DNA of 39,645 bases. Origin: Solirubrobacter sp035555675 (lineage in GTDB: Bacteria > Actinomycetota > Thermoleophilia > Solirubrobacterales > Solirubrobacteraceae). Numbering within the stretch: the first letter of the stretch is position 1; each line of letters starts with the position of its first letter. The DNA lies in assembly GCA_035555675.1 (NCBI GenBank), contig DATMGH010000190.1:1-39645 (forward strand). Reading direction: 5' to 3'. The notes under the pieces were generated by a model. It did no database searches. It was not told the origin of the DNA and saw only the letters and a program-made list of their open reading frames with translations. This document shows positions 6,344 through 14,249 of the stretch, in pieces. The translations under genes and the position numbers were made by a program.

Positions 6344-8962
6344 ATGGATGTTCGAAGGGTGCGCGCCGGCGGTGCCGCACTGGTCACGCTCGCGGCGCTC
6401 GGCCTCGCGGCCTCGCCCGCGCTGGCGTCCGGCACGTACGTCGCCGACGTCAGCTCGCTCGGCAGTGGGGCGACGGCCGGCACGCTGCACGGCACGGTCG
6501 TCAACGAGACGGCGCACGCCAAGACGACACAGATCAGCGTCAACCTGATGCGCCGCGGCACCAAGCGGACGGTCGTCGGGCGCGCCAGCGTCCGCGTCCC
6601 CGCGCGCGGGTCCGCCGCGTACGGCGTCAAGGTGAAGCTGCCCGGCAAGCTCGCTCGCGGCATGTACTACCTCGCGGCCTGCACGCCGTCCGGCAACGGC
6701 GCCGGGAAGTACGGCTGCGCGACCGCGCAGAACGAGATCAACATCGGCGCCAAGGCCGCGCCCAAGCCCGCCGCGACGGCGGCACAGGCCGAGGACTGCT
6801 CGGCGGGCGGCCGCTCGCTCTCGGCGCCCGGCTCGCGCATCTACCCCGACACGGGCAACACGGGCTACACGAGCGTCCACACCGACGTCTTCATCAACTA
6901 CGACGCGCCGTCGAACCTCTTCCTGTCGGGCACGCACGTCGACCTCCAGCAGCGCGCGACGAAGTGCCTGACCGAGTTCAGCCTCGACTTCGTGCGCAAC
7001 AACACCGTCACGGGCTCGGTGCCGGGCCCCGACTTCACCGTCGGCTCGGTTGAGATCAACGGCCAGCCGGCGACGTTCACGTTCAAGCAGCCGACCTACC
7101 CGGGCGACCCGAACGGCGACGACGATCCCGATCCCGCCGCGCACGCGACCGGCCTGAACAACCCGATCAACGCCGACAACCCGAACCCGCCGGCCTGCAA
7201 TCCGACCGGCACCAGCGCCGCGCTGCAGAACCAGCCGTGCCCCGCCACCAAGCTGGTGATCACGCCGAGCGCGCCGATCCCGAGCGGGACCGACTACAAG
7301 GTCACGGTCAACTACACCGGCCGCCCGGGCGTCTACCTCGATCCTGACGGCTCGACCGAGGGCTGGTTCCGCAACAACAACCCGGTCGGCGACGGCGGCT
7401 TCGTCACCACCGAGCCGGTCGGGACGATGGCCTGGATGCCGCTCAACAACCACCCGACGTCCAAGCCGACGTATGACTTCTACGACACGGTCAACTACGA
7501 CCCGGCGGCGTCCACCAACCGCGTCGCCATCGGCAACGGCCGCCTGATCTCGACCACGGTCAACGCGGCGGACACGAACTTCCCGACCACCGGCTCGCGC
7601 ACGTTCCACTGGCGCTCGCCGGAGCCGATCGCGAACTACCTGGTCGAGAACAGCATGGGCTTCTACTCGCTCGACGAGCGCTTCGCGGCCAGCAACGTCA
7701 TCTACTACGAGGCGCAGGCGCAGGGCATCGCCGCTGATCGCCAGATCACCAACAAGGCCGTGATGGACCAGCAGGAGGACATCACGCTGTTCCAGACGCA
7801 GTTCAACGGCCCGTTCCCGTTCTCCACCGACGGCGTGATCGTCGGCATCCCGAGCGCGAGCTTCGAGGAGGAGATGCAGACCAAGATCACGTTCGCGGGC
7901 GGTCGCATCTCGCTCGGCACGTTCAACCACGAGAACATGCACCAGTGGTGGGGCGACAACGTCTCCGAGGGGGCGTACAACCTGACCTTCCTCAAGGAGG
8001 GCTACGCCGACCTGTCGGAGGGCCTGGCGTCCGCGCGCACCGCGGCCACCAACGCCGGCGGCATGGGCACGCCGGCCGGTGACGCCGCGTTCGAGACCAG
8101 CCTGGCCAACCGCTTCAACACGAGCTACAACAGCACCAGCACGTCGTACTGGGGCGTGGCGCCGTCGAACCCGTCGTCGACCAACCTGTTCTCCAACGCG
8201 AACACGTACTCGCGGCCGGGCCGCGCGTACATCGCGCTCCGGGCGATCCTCGGGAAGAACAACTTCAACCTGGCCAGTCAGGAGATCCAGCGCACGTACG
8301 GCGGCGGCTGGATGGACGAGGCGCGGGTGCAGGCGATCTACCAGAAGTACCTGCCGAACCAGTCGCCGGGCTGCCACAACAAGCTCGCCGTCTTCTTCAA
8401 GCAGTGGTGGGACACGTCGTACACGGGCTCGCCCGCGGCCGGCAACAAGCCGAGCATCACGGGCCCGGGCCTGGCCGGCAACGACCAGTTCTATGACGCC
8501 AACGGCGGCTGCCTGCCGTACGGCGTCGACGTTCCGGGCAGCGTGGGCGGCGACGTCGGCGCCACGCTGTCGCTGACCCTGGGTGCGCCGGCGACGTTCG
8601 GCGTCTTCACGCCGGGCGTGTCGCGCACGTACCTGGCGTCGACGACCGCGAACGTGATCTCGACGGCCGGCGACGCGGCGCTGTCGGTGACCGATCCGAG
8701 CACGACGGCGCCCGGGCGTCTGGTCAACGGCACCTTCGCGCTGCGGCTCGGCCTGCAGGCGCAGGCGACGTCGCCGCTGGGCGCGAGCGCCGGGTTCGGC
8801 TCGATCAGCGGCTCGCCGCTGAGCCTGCTGACCTACGACGGGCCGGTGGCCAACGACGCGGTCGCGCTGCAGTTCCGCCAGTCGATCGGCGACACCGATC
8901 CGCTGCGCACCGGCGCGTACAGCAAGACGCTCACGTTCACGCTGGCGACGACGAACCCGTAG
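6344..8962 (+). CDS. Secreted M1-family metallopeptidase with C-terminal surface module
   Basis: An 872-residue secreted protein. Order: signal peptide (1-28, ending ALA), an N-terminal beta domain of about 100 residues (CARDB-like in appearance), an M1-like peptidase region (about 150-730) and a C-terminal module (738-872). The zinc site is H529-E530-N-M-H533 followed by E552, which is exactly the HExxH-x18-E spacing of M1 aminopeptidases, with the usual QWWGDN following. The exopeptidase GxMEN position reads ASFEEEMQTK, still with acidic residues. It should hydrolyse peptides outside the cell. Start ATG 6344 has a strong GAGGGGAG Shine-Dalgarno. The C-terminal module recurs in the next gene and in the LVIVD protein at 19760. 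A perfect hairpin terminator follows. The family is well supported; exo- versus endopeptidase activity and substrate are not. Confidence 0.88.
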   Translation: MDVRRVRAGGAALVTLAALGLAASPALASGTYVADVSSLGSGATAGTLHGTVVNETAHAKTTQISVNLMRRGTKRTVVGRASVRVPARGSAAYGVKVKLPGKLARGMYYLAACTPSGNGAGKYGCATAQNEINIGAKAAPKPAATAAQAEDCSAGGRSLSAPGSRIYPDTGNTGYTSVHTDVFINYDAPSNLFLSGTHVDLQQRATKCLTEFSLDFVRNNTVTGSVPGPDFTVGSVEINGQPATFTFKQPTYPGDPNGDDDPDPAAHATGLNNPINADNPNPPACNPTGTSAALQNQPCPATKLVITPSAPIPSGTDYKVTVNYTGRPGVYLDPDGSTEGWFRNNNPVGDGGFVTTEPVGTMAWMPLNNHPTSKPTYDFYDTVNYDPAASTNRVAIGNGRLISTTVNAADTNFPTTGSRTFHWRSPEPIANYLVENSMGFYSLDERFAASNVIYYEAQAQGIAADRQITNKAVMDQQEDITLFQTQFNGPFPFSTDGVIVGIPSASFEEEMQTKITFAGGRISLGTFNHENMHQWWGDNVSEGAYNLTFLKEGYADLSEGLASARTAATNAGGMGTPAGDAAFETSLANRFNTSYNSTSTSYWGVAPSNPSSTNLFSNANTYSRPGRAYIALRAILGKNNFNLASQEIQRTYGGGWMDEARVQAIYQKYLPNQSPGCHNKLAVFFKQWWDTSYTGSPAAGNKPSITGPGLAGNDQFYDANGGCLPYGVDVPGSVGGDVGATLSLTLGAPATFGVFTPGVSRTYLASTTANVISTAGDAALSVTDPSTTAPGRLVNGTFALRLGLQAQATSPLGASAGFGSISGSPLSLLTYDGPVANDAVALQFRQSIGDTDPLRTGAYSKTLTFTLATTNP
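8555..8959 (+). repeat. C-terminal module, copy 1 (codons 738-872)
   Basis: A roughly 135-residue module runs from VGATLSLTLGAPATFG to YSKTLTFTLATTNP at the C-terminus. It is shared with the proteins at 9074 and 19760. Conserved blocks include ATLSLTLGA, a TxTVISxAGDxxLSVxDP block, HLVNGxFxL and DxLRTGxYSKTLTFTL. Confidence 0.9.
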
Positions 8963-8971
8963 CGAGATTCC

Positions 8972-9003
8972 GCCCGGGTGTGGATTTCGATCCACACCCG
9001 GGC
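8972..9003 (+). terminator. Strong hairpin terminator after the first M1 gene
   Basis: A perfect 14-bp stem, GCCCGGGTGTGGAT (8972-8985) with ATCCACACCCGGGC (8990-9003), is closed by a TTCG tetraloop and followed by ATTTCTC. It lies 9 bp after the stop codon. The stem and UUCG loop are textbook; the T-tract is short. Confidence 0.85.
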
Positions 9004-9004
9004 A

Positions 9005-9073
9005 TTTCTCATCGTCACCCCATCCGCCGTTTGAAGGGTTGCGGACGCCACTGGGTCTAGTGAGAGGGGTGAC
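9005..9073 (+). promoter_or_regulatory. Upstream region of the second M1 peptidase
   Basis: TTTCTCATCGTCACCCCAT (9005-9023) and GCCACTGGGTCT (9047-9058) copy the blocks upstream of the first M1 gene. The first block begins within the tail of the preceding terminator. AGAGGGG just before the ATG serves as ribosome binding site. Retention of both blocks argues for shared regulation of the two paralogues. Confidence 0.5.
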
Positions 9074-11746
9074 ATGGAAGTTCGTCGCACGGGCGCGCCG
9101 TTACTGGCGCTCGGCATCCTGGGTCTCGCCGCGGCACCGGCGTACGCCACGCCGAACGTCTCGGTCTCGTCGGTCAGCTCGCTCGCGCCCGGCGCGAGCG
9201 CCGGGACGCTGACCGGCACGGTCGCCAACGAGACCGATCTCGACCGCAACGCCACGGTCACCATCCGCCTGATGCGCGCGGGCACCAAGACGCGCATCCT
9301 CGGCTCGACGCACGTCCGCGTCGCCGCCAAGGGCCAGGCGGCCTACAGCGTCAACGTCAAGCTGCCGTCCGGCCTGGACCGCGGCAACTACTACGTCTCT
9401 GCCTGCACGCCCGCCGCGGACGCCGACGCGGCCAAGCTCGGCTGCGCGACCGCCGAGCGCGACGTCAAGGTCAAGGGCGGCTACCCCGTGCGCGGCCGGC
9501 TGGCGCGCAAGCCGTTCGAGGACGCCAAGCGGACCGGCGCGCACGCCGCGGTCGCGGAGGACTGCACCTCCGGCGCGCGCACGCTGGCCACGCCCGGCAC
9601 GCGCGTCTGGCCGGACCTCGGCAACGGCGGCTACCTGAGCCTGCACACCGACGTCTACACGGTCTACGACGCGGTCTCGAACCTGTTCCTGCCGGGCAAC
9701 CACGTCGAGCTCACGCAGCGCTCGACGCAGTGCCTGACCGACTTCAGCCTCGACTTCGACGCTAAGAACGGCGTCACCAGCACGTCCGCGCCCGGCCCGG
9801 ACATGACCGTCGACTCGGTCACGGTCAACGGCCAGCCGGCGACGTTCAAGCAGGTCCAGCCGACCTATCCGGGTGACCCGAACGGCCCGGACGATCCCGA
9901 CCCGCTGGCGCACCGCTCCGGCCTGACGATCCCGATCAACGCGGACAACCCGAACCCGCCGGCGTGCCCGTCCACGAGCTCCTCGGCGGCGACCGCGAAC
10001 CAGCCGTGCTTCCCGACCAAGCTCGTGATCACGCCGAGCGCGCCGATCCCGAGCGGGAGCGACTTCAAGGTCGTGGTCAACTACACCGGCCGCCCGGGCG
10101 TGCGCCCGAACCCGTCGCTCGGCAGCGAGGGCTGGTTCCGCAACAACAACCCGGCCGGCGACGGCGCGATGGTCACCTCGGAGCCGTCCGGGACGATGGC
10201 CTGGATGCCGCTGAACAACCACACGTCGGTCAAGCCGACCTACGACATCTACTCGACGGTCAACTACGACCCGGCGCTGAGCGGCGACCAGAACCGCGTG
10301 TTCATCGGCAACGGCCGGCTCGTCTCGACCACGGTCAACGCGCCGGACCCCAACTACCCGGACGGCGGCTCGCGCACGTTCCACTGGAAGTCGTCGGAGC
10401 CGATCGCGGCCTACCTGGTCGAGAACAGCGTCGGCCACTTCGACCTCACCGAGCGGATGGCGACCGCCGGCGACGTCCTCTACTACGAGGCCCAGAGCGT
10501 CAACATCGCCGACGCCCGCAAGGCGTCCAACAAGGCGATCATGGACCAGCAGGAGGACATCACCCACTTCCAGGAGCAGTTCAGCGGGCCGTTCCCGTTC
10601 AACGCCAACGGCATCGTGGTCGCGCTCCCGAGCGCGAGCTTCGAGGAGGAGATGCAGACCAAGATCGTGTTCGTCGGCGGCTCGATCGGCTCCAACGCCA
10701 GCACGTTCAGCCACGAGAACTACCACCAGTGGTGGGGCGACAACGTGTCCTACGGCGAGCACCGGTTCACGTTCTTCAAGGAGGGCTACGCGACCGACGC
10801 CGAGCACTACTTCGCGGCCGACAACGCCGGCAAGGCGGCCGGCCCGGTCGGCAGCGCGGCGTACGACGCGGCGTTCGAGGCGACGCTCGTGAGCCGCTTC
10901 AACTCGCAGTACCTGACGACGTCGCGCAACTACTGGAGCGTCGCGCCGTCGAACCCGACGACCGCGAACCTGTTCTCCAACGCCAACACGTACACGCGCC
11001 CGGGCGCGTCGTACCTGGCGCTGCGGGCGATCCTCGGCAAGGACAACTTCAACACCGCCAGCAAGGCGATCCAGCGCGACTTCGGCGGCGGCTCGATCAC
11101 CGAGGCGCAGGAGATCGCGGTGTTCCACCGTTACCTGCCGAACCAGTCGCCGGCCTGCCACAACAAGCTCGACGCGTTCTTCAAGCAGTGGTGGGACACG
11201 GCGTACACGGGCACGGCGGCGGACGGCAACCGGCCGTCGATCACCGGGCCCGGGCTGGCGGGGCCGGACCAGTTCTATGACGCCACCGGCGGGTGCGCGC
11301 CGTACGGCGTCGACGTGCCCGGCAGCGCCGGTGGGAGCGTCCCGGCGACGCTGTCGCTGACGCTGGGCGCGCCGGCCGCGTTCGGTGCGTTCACCCCCGG
11401 CCTGGCGCACACGTACACGGCGTCGACGAGCGTGACCGTCATCTCGACGGCGGGCGACGCGGCGCTGAGCGTCACCGATCCGAGCGCGACGGCGCCCGGC
11501 CATCTGGTCAACGGGGCGTTCTCGCTCCCGTCGGCGCTGCAGGCGTCGGCGACCAACTCGGCCGGCACCTCGACCGCGGGCGGCGCCGTCTCCGGCTCTC
11601 CGCTGACGCTGCTGACCTACGCCGGCCCGACCAGCAACGACGCGCCGACGCTGACGTTCGCGCAGGAGATCGGCGCGACCGACGCGCTGCGCACCGGCAC
11701 GTACAGCAAGACGCTCACGTTCACGCTGTCCACGACGAATCCGTAG
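9074..11746 (+). CDS. Secreted M1-family metallopeptidase, paralogue of the previous gene
   Basis: An 890-residue secreted protein collinear with the 6344 product: signal peptide (about 1-25, YATPNVS at the cut), N-terminal beta domain, peptidase region and C-terminal module (756-890). The zinc site is H547-E548-N-Y-H551 with E570, again HExxH-x18-E and QWWGDN. ASFEEEMQTK replaces the classical GAMEN motif. An inserted basic stretch around residues 135-155 is absent from the first copy. High similarity along the whole length plus shared upstream motifs indicates tandem duplication. The two copies keep full zinc sites, so neither looks dead; they may differ in substrate. No T-rich terminator follows. 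A hairpin that involves the next gene's start begins 10 bp after the stop. Confidence 0.88.
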   Translation: MEVRRTGAPLLALGILGLAAAPAYATPNVSVSSVSSLAPGASAGTLTGTVANETDLDRNATVTIRLMRAGTKTRILGSTHVRVAAKGQAAYSVNVKLPSGLDRGNYYVSACTPAADADAAKLGCATAERDVKVKGGYPVRGRLARKPFEDAKRTGAHAAVAEDCTSGARTLATPGTRVWPDLGNGGYLSLHTDVYTVYDAVSNLFLPGNHVELTQRSTQCLTDFSLDFDAKNGVTSTSAPGPDMTVDSVTVNGQPATFKQVQPTYPGDPNGPDDPDPLAHRSGLTIPINADNPNPPACPSTSSSAATANQPCFPTKLVITPSAPIPSGSDFKVVVNYTGRPGVRPNPSLGSEGWFRNNNPAGDGAMVTSEPSGTMAWMPLNNHTSVKPTYDIYSTVNYDPALSGDQNRVFIGNGRLVSTTVNAPDPNYPDGGSRTFHWKSSEPIAAYLVENSVGHFDLTERMATAGDVLYYEAQSVNIADARKASNKAIMDQQEDITHFQEQFSGPFPFNANGIVVALPSASFEEEMQTKIVFVGGSIGSNASTFSHENYHQWWGDNVSYGEHRFTFFKEGYATDAEHYFAADNAGKAAGPVGSAAYDAAFEATLVSRFNSQYLTTSRNYWSVAPSNPTTANLFSNANTYTRPGASYLALRAILGKDNFNTASKAIQRDFGGGSITEAQEIAVFHRYLPNQSPACHNKLDAFFKQWWDTAYTGTAADGNRPSITGPGLAGPDQFYDATGGCAPYGVDVPGSAGGSVPATLSLTLGAPAAFGAFTPGLAHTYTASTSVTVISTAGDAALSVTDPSATAPGHLVNGAFSLPSALQASATNSAGTSTAGGAVSGSPLTLLTYAGPTSNDAPTLTFAQEIGATDALRTGTYSKTLTFTLSTTNP
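11339..11743 (+). repeat. C-terminal module, copy 2 (codons 756-890)
   Basis: Same module as at 8555-8959, from VPATLSLTLGAPAAFG to YSKTLTFTLSTTNP. It ends at the stop codon, as in the other two copies. Confidence 0.9.
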
Positions 11747-11756
11747 CTGCCCTTTA

Positions 11757-11800
11757 GGCCGCGTCCTCTACGCTCGCGGACGATGAGCGAGGACGCGGCC
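11757..11800 (+). promoter_or_regulatory. Hairpin enclosing the DedA start codon
   Basis: GGCCGCGTCCTC (11757-11768) is the exact reverse complement of GAGGACGCGGCC (11789-11800). The 12-bp stem encloses a 20-nt loop containing the ATG at 11783. It may control translation of the DedA gene, or act as a terminator for the M1 gene, although no T-run follows. Confidence 0.55.
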
Positions 11801-12463
11801 GCAGCGGCACGCCAACCGGCCGCCCTTCCTTGGGGCGACGCGCGCCCCGCGCGGGCCGACCTGCTGCTGATGGCGGCGATCACGGTCAGCGGGCTCTACG
11901 CGCTGGCGTCGATCCCCCTGACGCCGTCGCTGGTCGGCTCGCACCCCGTGCTGCTCGAGCTGCTCAAGGGCTCGATGGCCGGGATGATCACGATGGGCGC
12001 CATGGCGCGCATCGGCGAGGCGTCGCTGCTCGTCGCCGTGCTGGCCGCCGTCCCCGGCCTGATGATGTGGCACTGGATCTACTGGTGGGCGGGCCAGCGC
12101 TGGGGCAAGCGCGCGATCGACCTCTTCCTCGGCAACCATCCGAAGGCGGCGTCGCGCACGCACCGGCTCGAAAAGATCACGCACCGCTTCGGCTGGCTGG
12201 CGATGGTGATCGTGTACTTCCAGCCGCTGCCGAACCCGCTGATCTACGCCGCCTCCGGCTGGACCGGCATGCGCCTGCGCACGTTCCTGCTGCTCGATTT
12301 GATCGGGTCGCTGCTGTGGATCGGGCTCTGCGTGGGGCTCGGGTACGCGCTCGGCCAGAGCGCGGTCGACGTCGCCCGCGGGATCTCCCGCTACGCGCTG
12401 TACCTGACGCTGGCGCTGGTGGCGGTCGTGTTCGCCCGCCAGTGGTGGGTCAGCCGGCGCTGA
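11783..12463 (+). CDS. DedA-family (VTT/SNARE-associated) membrane protein
   Basis: A 226-residue integral membrane protein. After a hydrophilic N-terminus of about 30 residues it has several hydrophobic segments. The DedA-type core includes GEASLLVAVLAAVPGLMMWHWIYWWAGQRWG and a reentrant-loop-like FGWLAMVIVYFQPLPNPLIYAASGWTGM. The Pro-rich FQPLPNPLIY stretch matches the position of the conserved F/YxRxxP motif of DedA proteins but lacks its usual Arg. DedA/VTT proteins act as lipid (undecaprenyl-phosphate or phospholipid) translocases. The role here is inferred from the family only. No clear Shine-Dalgarno is seen; the ATG lies in the loop of a 12-bp hairpin. The 3' end overlaps the convergent fumarylacetoacetase gene by 14 bp. 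Confidence 0.75.
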   Translation: MSEDAAAAARQPAALPWGDARPARADLLLMAAITVSGLYALASIPLTPSLVGSHPVLLELLKGSMAGMITMGAMARIGEASLLVAVLAAVPGLMMWHWIYWWAGQRWGKRAIDLFLGNHPKAASRTHRLEKITHRFGWLAMVIVYFQPLPNPLIYAASGWTGMRLRTFLLLDLIGSLLWIGLCVGLGYALGQSAVDVARGISRYALYLTLALVAVVFARQWWVSRR

Positions 12464-13484
12464 CGACGGTTCCGCGGACCTCGCCGAACGACACGCTGCC
12501 GGCCCGGCCGCGCAGCACCACCGTGTCCCCGTCGGCCAGGAACGAGCGCCCGAGCTCGATCAGCGACCCCTCGGTGCCCGGCGACGGGCCGGAGATCGTC
12601 CCGGACGCGAACAGGTCGCCCGGCCGCGCGGCCGCGCCGTTGACGGTCGCGTGCGCGAGCAGCTGCGGGAACGTCCAGTAGAGGCCGCGCGCGTTGGTCT
12701 GACTGATGACCTCGCCGTTGAGCTCGACCTCGAGCTCGGCGTCGAGCGCCCAGTCGCCCTGCGTGCGCAGGTAGGGCAACGGCTCCGGGTCCTGCTCGCG
12801 CGCCGCCACCAGGTACGGGTCGAGCGCGGCCAGCGGCACGATCCAGGGCGAGATCGACGTCGCGAACGACTTGCCCAGGAACGGGCCGAGCGGGCGGTAC
12901 TCCCAGCGCTGGATGTCGCGCGCGCTCCAGTCGTTGACCAGGACGAAGCCGAAGACGTGATCGCGGACGGCGGCGGGCGGGATCCGCGACGCGGCCCGGC
13001 CGCCGGTGACGAAGCCGAGCTCCAGCTCGATGTCGAGCTCGCGCGTCGGCCCGAAGTCGGGCCGCTGACCGAGCGGGCGCGCGACCGGCGTGCCGGAGAC
13101 GACCACCGAGCCGGCCCGCCCGTGGTAGCCGATCGGCAGGTGGCGCCAGTTCGGCAGCAGCGGCTCATCCCCCGGGCGGAACAGGCGCCCGAGGTTGGAC
13201 GCGTGCTCGAGCGACGCGTAGAAGTCGACGAAGTCCCCGATCGCGACCGGCAGCTCGGGCTCCTCCAGCGGCTCCAGGTCGACGGTGCCCGCTTCGAGCA
13301 GCCGCGTGACCTCCGCGCGGACCTGCTCCCAGACGGCGCGCCCCGCGGCCAGAAACGGGTTCAGCGTTCCCGTCGCGAGCGTCGGGTGCAGGCGTGCGAG
13401 CCCCAGCAGCGCGTCGCCGTAGCGGACCACGCAGCGCCCGCCGGCCACGCCGTACGGCAGGTTGTCGATCCCGAAGCCGCTCAT
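12450..13484 (-). CDS. fahA: Fumarylacetoacetase
   Basis: A 344-residue enzyme that cleaves fumarylacetoacetate to fumarate and acetoacetate, the last step of tyrosine/homogentisate breakdown. The N-terminus MSGFGIDNLPYGVAG matches the short N-terminal domain of the family. The catalytic C-terminal domain (about 90-340) contains the DFVDFYASLEHASNLG segment, PIGYHGRAGSVVVSG, the metal-ligand region LDIELELGFV and VLVNDWSARDIQRWEYRPLG. The SxxDFYASxxHA and NDWSARDIQ blocks are diagnostic. It is shorter than eukaryotic FAH (about 420) but normal for bacterial forms. Its ATG overlaps the stop of the upstream GNAT gene (ATGA on the minus strand), so the pair is translationally coupled. No other homogentisate-pathway gene is in the window. 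The 3' end overlaps the DedA gene. Confidence 0.92.
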   Translation of the reverse strand: MSGFGIDNLPYGVAGGRCVVRYGDALLGLARLHPTLATGTLNPFLAAGRAVWEQVRAEVTRLLEAGTVDLEPLEEPELPVAIGDFVDFYASLEHASNLGRLFRPGDEPLLPNWRHLPIGYHGRAGSVVVSGTPVARPLGQRPDFGPTRELDIELELGFVTGGRAASRIPPAAVRDHVFGFVLVNDWSARDIQRWEYRPLGPFLGKSFATSISPWIVPLAALDPYLVAAREQDPEPLPYLRTQGDWALDAELEVELNGEVISQTNARGLYWTFPQLLAHATVNGAAARPGDLFASGTISGPSPGTEGSLIELGRSFLADGDTVVLRGRAGSVSFGEVRGTVVSAG

Positions 13485-14191
13485 CGCTTCCGCACCCTCC
13501 CGGCTGCCGCTTCCCGCAGGGTGTGCTCGAGCGTCGGCAGCTCCACCGGCAGCTCGACGTCGATCTCGATCGTGGGCCCGTCGCGGCGCGTCACCACGAC
13601 CTCACCGAGCCGCGCGAACAGCGCCAGCATCGCTTCGTTGGTGGCCAGCAGCGCGGCGGTGAAGACGCGGATCCGGTTCTCGGCGGCGCGCACGCACAGG
13701 CGCCGCAGCAGCTTGCCGCCGAGCCCGCGGCCCTGCCACGCGTCGACTACGACGATCGCCGCCTCGGCGACGTGCGGGCGCTGCACGTCGCGCACGTAGC
13801 GGGCGACGCCGACGCCCTCGCCGGTCGCCGGGTCCAGCGCCCCGATCGCCTCGTGGTCGACGTGGTCGATCTCGGTGAAGAACGCCAGCTCGTCGACCGT
13901 CAGCGCGTCGCGGGAGGTCAGGAAGCGCTTGTAGACCGACGCGTCGGACAGGTGCGACCAGCCGGCCGCGAACAGCGGCTTGTCCTCCGGCCGGATCGCC
14001 CGCACGAGCACCTCCGAGCCGTCGTCGAGCAGCACGAACTCGCCGTTGTCGCGCCGCTGCAGACCGCGCTCGTACGCGGCCGCGGCGGCCTGCGCCTCCT
14101 CCTCGGTGTCGTGCCGCGAGAGCGGCGCCGCTTCGCCGCGCAGGCGCACGAAGTACCCGCCCGCGGGGCTCGGCTCGACGTAGCAGTGCAC
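13481..14191 (-). CDS. GNAT-family N-acetyltransferase with N-terminal DUF2188-like segment
   Basis: A 236-residue protein starting with GTG at 14191. Residues 1-45 (HCYVEPSPAGGYFVRLRGEA and a following Ala-rich helix) look like a small DUF2188-type domain. Residues about 55-205 form a GNAT domain with the acetyl-CoA-binding motif A, VVVDAWQGRGLGGKLLRRL (Q-G-R-G-L-G). The middle sequence SVYKRFLTSRDALTVDELAFFTEIDHVDHEAIGAL resembles GNAT domains of actinobacterial protein-acetyltransferase-like proteins. It should transfer acetyl groups from acetyl-CoA, possibly to a protein lysine, but the substrate is not shown. It is translationally coupled to fumarylacetoacetase by a 4-bp overlap. It is divergent from the FecR-like gene. 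Confidence 0.85.
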   Translation of the reverse strand: MHCYVEPSPAGGYFVRLRGEAAPLSRHDTEEEAQAAAAAYERGLQRRDNGEFVLLDDGSEVLVRAIRPEDKPLFAAGWSHLSDASVYKRFLTSRDALTVDELAFFTEIDHVDHEAIGALDPATGEGVGVARYVRDVQRPHVAEAAIVVVDAWQGRGLGGKLLRRLCVRAAENRIRVFTAALLATNEAMLALFARLGEVVVTRRDGPTIEIDVELPVELPTLEHTLREAAAGRVRKR

Positions 14192-14210
14192 GGCAAGAGC
14201 CTACGGCGAC

Positions 14211-14249
14211 TTGACAGGAGCAGGCCCGCTGCAAGACCATCGGCGTGAT
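14211..14249 (+). promoter_or_regulatory. Candidate promoter of the FecR-like operon
   Basis: A perfect -35 hexamer TTGACA lies at 14211-14216. The -10 region 16-18 bp downstream (AAGACC/GACCAT, 14233-14240) is poor. Initiation would fall near 14246, just before the TTG proposed as start. The same TTGACA could be read as a TTG start codon, which is why the start of the next gene is uncertain. Confidence 0.4.

Noticed and set aside
6308..8995. An 895-codon minus-strand open frame opposite the first M1 gene
   Set aside because: No motif is present and Arg/Val/Ala-rich composition is seen; the plus strand encodes a complete zinc peptidase. A similar frame at 9101-11503 was rejected for the same reason.
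14211..14249. TTG 14211 as start of the FecR-like protein
   Set aside because: Possible, but it would give a 22-residue polar leader before the signal peptide, has no Shine-Dalgarno, and coincides with a perfect TTGACA -35 box. TTG 14250 is preferred though not certain.
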